Below are positions 5,464-6,088 of a DNA stretch of 6,088 bases, piece by piece. The DNA is from Chloroflexia bacterium (lineage in GTDB: Bacteria; Chloroflexota; Chloroflexia; Thermobaculales; Thermobaculaceae). The notes under the pieces are model-generated. The model searched no databases and was not told the DNA's origin. It saw only the letters and a list, made by a program, of their open reading frames with translations. A program made the position numbers and the translations under genes. Each line of letters opens with the position of its first letter. Positions within the stretch are counted from its first letter, which is position 1. The stretch is from NCBI GenBank assembly GCA_013695265.1, contig JACDAU010000350.1, forward strand, positions 1 through 6,088, read 5' to 3'.

Positions 5464-6088
5464 GTGAGCGATGGATCGAAGCTGGGACTGGGCGGGCACT
5501 CGTTCATAGAACCCTTGGGGAACGACCCGCCCGCCTCGTTTGAGGAGCAATGCGCGCTCGTCACCGCGTGCCTTGACCACGGCATCCACCTCTTCGACAC
5601 GACGTACTACCAGGAGCGAGTTGCGCTGGGCAACGTGCTGCACGAACTCGGACGGCGGGAAGAGGCGCAGATCATGGTGTGGAATTTCTTCCGACAACCG
5701 GAGCAGGAGGACGACCTCGTGCCATTCACTCCGTACGAGCCGCACCACCTTGACACCATCTTGCAAGAACTCCAGACGGACCGTTTGGACGTGCTCGTCG
5801 TTCACGTACACGCGGACCGGGAGAAGCTCGCACACGAGTTGGAGCTAGCGCACCAGTGGATGGACACCGGGGCGGTTGGCAGCGTCGCCCTCGGGATGGT
5901 GGAGCCAGAGTACCTTGACAATCTGCCCGAGGGGCATCCGGTCTCCGCCGTGCTCGCGCCATACAACGCGTTCAACCGGGAGGCGGCGGCGGCGTTCGAG
6001 CGAGCGCGGGCGCTGGGCCTGCGGTGTATCGCGCTATCGCCGTTCATCCGAGGCTGGAAGCTCGACGAGATCGGTGGGGACAAGGCAC
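5464..6088 (+). CDS. Aldo/keto-reductase-fold protein (C-terminus beyond window)
   Basis: The frame opens at a GTG (5464) with AGGAG six bases upstream and stays open to the right edge, giving 208 residues. The order of motifs follows the aldo/keto reductase barrel. KLGLGGHSFIEPLG (6-19) is the first strand. ALVTACLDHGIHLFDTTYYQ (31-50) matches the 'aldaGinffDTA..Y' segment and carries Asp45 and Tyr48/49. LDVLVVHVHAD (108-118) matches the 'iDlyliHwpd' strand with His114 or His116. APYNAFNREA (165-174) corresponds to 'qyNllnr'. IALSPFIRGWKL (189-200) corresponds to 'ysPLgrGlL'. The lysine normally found in the 'viatK' strand is not seen: the equivalent stretch reads AQIMVWNFFR (68-77). Family members reduce carbonyls with NADPH through an Asp-Tyr-Lys-His tetrad, so this protein may have altered or no reductase activity. 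The rest of the family length (usually about 280-340 residues) lies outside the window. It is transcribed away from the radical SAM operon and may share its control region. Confidence 0.82.
   Translation, partial: MSDGSKLGLGGHSFIEPLGNDPPASFEEQCALVTACLDHGIHLFDTTYYQERVALGNVLHELGRREEAQIMVWNFFRQPEQEDDLVPFTPYEPHHLDTILQELQTDRLDVLVVHVHADREKLAHELELAHQWMDTGAVGSVALGMVEPEYLDNLPEGHPVSAVLAPYNAFNREAAAAFERARALGLRCIALSPFIRGWKLDEIGGDKA

Noticed and set aside
5178..5600. Upstream extension of the radical SAM frame (141 more codons)
   Set aside because: The extension crosses the divergent promoters and the antisense of the reductase-like gene and lacks protein-like character. MKVAMIAMSG at 5177 is a normal B12-binding-domain start.
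5209..5835. Minus-strand frame of about 208 codons
   Set aside because: It is antisense to the aldo/keto-reductase-like gene and its promoter, and no family resemblance was seen.

Overview
This is a high-GC bacterial window (roughly two thirds G+C by eye). It has five coding sequences packed almost end to end: four on the minus strand and one on the plus strand. Two of them run off the window edges. No rRNA, tRNA, CRISPR array, transposase or phage gene is visible. The taxon cannot be fixed from the sequence. A one-chain arrangement of ECF-sigma-like domain, 'LxxCL..Y..' type helical region, membrane anchor and WD40-like propeller, together with a REP/MITE-like palindrome whose arm contains GGGGCGAAGC, makes me lean weakly towards a Chloroflexota-type organism. 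That is inference.

Positions 1-2585 (minus strand): one very long open frame, at least 861 codons, with its C-terminus beyond the left edge. It encodes a multidomain signalling protein. In order it has an ECF-sigma-like region 2, a region-4-like helix-turn-helix, a poorly conserved helical linker that may derive from an anti-sigma-type domain, a single membrane span, a Pro/Ala/Thr/Ser-rich stalk, and about nine to eleven WD40/PD40-like propeller repeats predicted to lie outside the membrane. This is the most unusual object in the window.

Positions 2586-2913: a 328-base non-coding stretch. It holds a good sigma70-type promoter for the sigma-propeller gene. The -35 of that promoter is one half of a perfect 7+7 inverted repeat (candidate operator). 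Directly abutting is a 71-base palindromic element with 15-bp arms (REP/MITE-like), followed by smaller inverted repeats near the end of the neighbouring operon.

Positions 2914-5177 (minus strand): a tight three-gene operon in which each gene overlaps the next. It encodes a B12-binding-type radical SAM protein (448 aa), a four-span membrane protein (139 aa) and a five-span membrane protein (176 aa). The overlaps (20 and 14 bases) and strong internal ribosome binding sites suggest translational coupling. The obvious inference is a radical SAM enzyme acting on a membrane or lipid-type substrate, but the sequence does not show the substrate.

Positions 5178-5463: a 286-base divergent control region with an extended -10 promoter for the plus-strand gene, a GC-rich stem followed by a T-run, short direct repeats, and only a weak promoter candidate for the minus operon.

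Positions 5464-6088 (plus strand): the first 208 codons of an aldo/keto-reductase-fold protein. It keeps the Asp, Tyr and His landmarks, but the catalytic Lys appears to be replaced. It runs off the right edge.
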